7,827 nt of DNA from an uncultured Bacteroidota bacterium (lineage in GTDB: Bacteria; Bacteroidota; Bacteroidia; Chitinophagales; Chitinophagaceae). Shown one piece after another: positions 6,427 to 7,827 of this stretch; the stretch's first letter is position 1; each line of letters begins with the position of its first letter. The stretch spans positions 1 to 7,827 of the forward strand of contig CAINOM010000261.1 in the NCBI GenBank assembly GCA_903851455.1, given 5' to 3'. The notes under the pieces are model-generated. The model saw only the letters and a list, made by a program, of their open reading frames with translations, did not search any database and was not told where the DNA came from. The translations under genes and the position numbers were made by a program.

Positions 6427-7563
6427 TTAATCCATTATCCAATCTAAATAGTTATCCTGGTCTGCTACCGCAAATGCGGCATCCGGATATGCTTTTGCGA
6501 AGGCTATGGGTGGCTTTGTCTTACCTTTCTTCCATTTGCATTCTATGGCCTGTAGTTGCTGACGGTCGTTTACTTCCAGCAAGTCTATCTCCTGGCCATC
6601 ATAGGTGCGCCAGAAAAAATACTGCGGGTGGTAGCCGTTGTAACTGTTATATTTCAGCCTTTCGCTCATTATATATTGTTCCCACAGCTGCCCTATATCA
6701 TTGCGGGCGTGCAGCGGACTGAAATTGTTGATCAGTGCATTGCGTATGCCATTATCATAGAAGTACCATTTTTTGCTTTTTGTTACTTCCTTGCGCAGAT
6801 TGCCGCTATAACCCGACAAAGGATAAATGATAAACACCTTTGTGAGAAGATCAAGGTAGCGCTCTACAGTTATTTTATTCAGCTGCAGGCTGTTGCCCAG
6901 CGCCACAGTGCTCACCTGGCTACCCACCTGCCACGCCAGTAGCTGCAACAATTTATACAGCACTTCGGCACCCTTCACATTTTCCATCATCAGCAGGTCT
7001 TTAAGCAGGTAGCTGTTTACCAGTTGCTTTAGATAACTCCTTTGCTCATCCTCGCTGCCCATTTGCCATAGCTCGGGATAGCTCCCGTAAACGAGGCGCT
7101 GCTCCAGGTTACTCTTCACCGCCGGGTAGTCTTCTGTCTTCGTCAGCTCGCACTGCGCCACAGGGTGTAACTGATAAACAAGGTTGCGGCCCACCAATGG
7201 CTCTCCGGTTTTGTATACCAGATCAAAGCTGCTGCTGCCTGTAACAATAATGGTGATGCCTTTTACATTATCTATCATCAGCTTCAGTATTTTGCCTATT
7301 TCCGGCACTGCCTGCGCCTCGTCGATAATGATTATTTTCTTTCCGGCAGTAAGCTTGCGATAGTTGGCAATGGTTCGTTTCTGCAATAGTTCAGCAACCT
7401 GCATATCTTCCCCCTGCATCAGCAGCGCATCTTTGCCATATTTTGCAGCTATGTTTTCTATGATAGTCGTCTTACCTACACGGCGTGTGCCATATAGCAT
7501 AACCACTTTTTGTTTACCAATTTGTTTTTCGATCTGCTGTTGAAGCAGGCGTGCAATATCCAT
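6427..7563 (-). CDS. AAA_14/DUF4143 family ATPase with PD-(D/E)XK-like C-terminus
   Basis: 378 residues, the usual length for this family. The N-terminal ATPase has Walker A GTRRVGKT at 25-32, Walker B IIIIDEAQ at 77-84 (Asp81, Glu82) and a sensor-1 strand IIVTGSSS at 105-112. Then comes the DUF4143 region, roughly 165-345, with YGSYPELW, the helical bundle SYLLKDLLMMENVKGAEVL, and QLLAWQVGSQVSTVALGNSL, which looks like a winged-helix start. Near the end, FFWRTYDGQEIDLLEV followed by AIECKW (Glu325, Asp327, then Glu341-x-Lys343) fits the PD-(D/E)XK nuclease-like fold reported for archaeal-type ATPases of this kind; whether it cuts DNA is unknown. No signal peptide or membrane segment. These proteins are numerous in Bacteroidota and archaea, often in several copies per genome, and lack an established function. 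The start at 7563 lies only 7 bp from a four-unit palindrome array that probably controls it. It is downstream of and codirectional with the gene fragment at the right edge. Confidence 0.88.
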   Translation of the reverse strand: MDIARLLQQQIEKQIGKQKVVMLYGTRRVGKTTIIENIAAKYGKDALLMQGEDMQVAELLQKRTIANYRKLTAGKKIIIIDEAQAVPEIGKILKLMIDNVKGITIIVTGSSSFDLVYKTGEPLVGRNLVYQLHPVAQCELTKTEDYPAVKSNLEQRLVYGSYPELWQMGSEDEQRSYLKQLVNSYLLKDLLMMENVKGAEVLYKLLQLLAWQVGSQVSTVALGNSLQLNKITVERYLDLLTKVFIIYPLSGYSGNLRKEVTKSKKWYFYDNGIRNALINNFSPLHARNDIGQLWEQYIMSERLKYNSYNGYHPQYFFWRTYDGQEIDLLEVNDRQQLQAIECKWKKGKTKPPIAFAKAYPDAAFAVADQDNYLDWIMD

Positions 7564-7570
7564 AAAATGA

Positions 7571-7712
7571 AAATTAGGTCGTACGCATGACCTAATTTAT
7601 ACAAATTAGGTCAGTCAAATGACTTATTTAACAAAAATAGGATAAAAAATGATAATTAGTTCAGTCAAGTGACCCAATTTATACAAATTAGGTCAGCTGC
7701 CTGACCCAATTT
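7571..7712. repeat. Array of four 28-bp inverted repeats upstream of the ATPase gene
   Basis: Each unit is two 10-bp arms around 8 variable bases; the consensus is AAATTAGGTC, N8, GACCYAATTT. Unit 1 (7571-7598) has perfect arms. Unit 2 (7603-7630) has an intact left arm and a right arm with three changes. Unit 3 (7653-7680) has two changes in the left arm. Unit 4 (7685-7712) has intact AAATTAGGTC and GACCCAATTT. In three of four units the pairing reaches 11 bp around a 6-bp centre (GGTCA-N6-TGACC, with GTTCA in unit 3 and TGACT in unit 2). Units 1-2 and 3-4 are each 4 bp apart, with the same linker ATAC, so starts are 32 bp apart within a pair. About three turns of DNA per unit would place neighbouring sites on the same helix face. 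Changes in the arms are not consistently wobble-compatible on one strand, which favours a DNA-binding site over an RNA hairpin. The likely role is an operator for the ATPase gene; this is inferred. Confidence 0.8.
7632..7639 (-). promoter_or_regulatory. Minus-7 box for the ATPase gene between the palindrome pairs
   Basis: On the - strand this reads TATTTTTG, a perfect TAnnTTTG box, placed in the 22-bp gap between units 2 and 3. Transcription would start near 7626-7627, inside unit 2, so unit 1 and most of unit 2 would be in the leader while units 3-4 cover the upstream promoter region. A CAA (TTG on the - strand) exists at 7666-7668, but 26 bp away, longer than the usual 19-21 bp. A protein bound to the palindromes would block this promoter. 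Confidence 0.42.
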
Positions 7713-7750
7713 ACAAAAATGAACTTTGGAAGGCTATTTTGCAGTGAAGA

Positions 7751-7827
7751 TTATGCGATTATCCTGTTCAGGAGTAGTTGTGGTAAGATACCAATCAGTA
7801 AGACAATGATGCAGGTAATTACCAGCA
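7751..7827 (-). CDS. C-terminal fragment of a membrane protein, possibly NADH-quinone oxidoreductase subunit N
   Basis: On the - strand a frame open from the right edge ends with TAA at 7753-7751 after 24 visible residues. They form one strongly hydrophobic helix and finish with IGILPQLLLNRIIA. A last transmembrane helix followed by G-[IL]-x-P-x-L-L-L-N is typical of the ends of the NuoL/M/N antiporter-like subunits of respiratory complex I, most like NuoN, which is normally the final gene of its operon. The fragment is too short for a secure name, and a second frame (stop at 7737-7735) is also open to the edge but reads as a polar, less typical sequence. It is codirectional with the ATPase gene, with 187 bp between them that hold the palindrome array. 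Confidence 0.42.
   Translation of the reverse strand, partial: LVITCIIVLLIGILPQLLLNRIIA

Larger units (their letters stand above)
7564..7722. repeat. Diverged 77-bp direct duplication containing two palindromes each
   Basis: Copy A (7564-7640) and copy B (7646-7722) align end to end without gaps, 82 bp apart. Both run AAAATGA, palindrome, ATAC, palindrome, ACAAAAAT. I count about 57 of 77 identical positions, with the differences concentrated in the 8-bp palindrome centres and the last arm. The inner 10-bp arm AAATTAGGTC and the ATAC linker are unchanged. This suggests an old block duplication with the arms kept by selection. Confidence 0.65.

Noticed and set aside
6474..6942. Two + strand open frames (6474-6722 and 6556-6942) opposite the ATPase gene.
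   Set aside because: They overlap each other and the well-supported ATPase gene, with no recognisable domains.
7653..7680. Palindrome unit 3 followed on the - strand by TCATTTTTT, as a terminator of the right-edge gene.
   Set aside because: The stem has two mismatches and a wobble, is A/T-rich at its base, and the same structure repeats three more times without a T run, so an operator array explains it better.
7571..7712. A short CRISPR array.
   Set aside because: Repeats are strong palindromes with 4-bp and 22-bp linkers and diverged arms; spacers of normal length and cas genes are absent.
7735..7827. A second - strand frame open to the right edge, ending at 7735.
   Set aside because: About 30 residues, polar and without family features; the neighbouring frame gives a convincing terminal membrane helix.

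Overview
The window looks like chromosomal DNA of a Bacteroidota bacterium, probably near Chitinophagaceae. This rests on a type IX secretion (T9SS) type A sorting domain on the first complete gene, TAnnTTTG-type minus-7 promoter boxes in place of the E. coli consensus, weak or absent Shine-Dalgarno sequences, and an AAA_14/DUF4143 ATPase of a kind abundant in that phylum. The assignment is inference; no rRNA or marker gene is present.

Left part (1-3351, all + strand). The 3' end of an M23/LytM-like gene, with its metal-ligand positions replaced, runs to 239. It is followed by a secreted protein (277-2097) with a signal peptide, seven SBBP-type beta-propeller blades and a T9SS C-terminal domain. 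After a good TTG-20 bp-TAAATTTG promoter comes a solitary D12-class adenine-N6 DNA methyltransferase (2200-3351), which carries about 105 extra residues compared with Dam and has no restriction endonuclease next to it.

Middle part (3497-6413). A lipoprotein made almost wholly of 34-residue TPR repeats (3497-4714) is followed 31 bp later by an SRPBCC/AHSA1-like protein (4746-5180). A TMEM175-type membrane protein (5192-5776, - strand) converges on the latter with an 11-bp gap. It diverges from purN (5853-6413, + strand), and the two candidate promoters overlap back to back in the short gap between them.

Right part (6414-7827, - strand). purN converges, with a 13-bp gap, on an AAA_14/DUF4143 ATPase (6427-7563). 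Directly upstream of its start codon lies the most unusual structure in the window: four 28-bp inverted repeats of the form AAATTAGGTC-N8-GACCYAATTT, arranged as two pairs. Within each pair the units are 4 bp apart (ATAC both times), and the pair as a whole is a diverged direct repeat with an 82-bp period. A perfect minus-7 box for the ATPase lies in the gap between the pairs. At the right edge is the hydrophobic C-terminus of another - strand gene, possibly NADH-quinone oxidoreductase subunit N.

Most genes look like independent household or accessory genes, not one pathway. The best candidate for an undescribed system is the ATPase together with its palindrome array. No gap exceeds 300 bp. 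I saw no tRNA, rRNA, CRISPR or insertion sequence.
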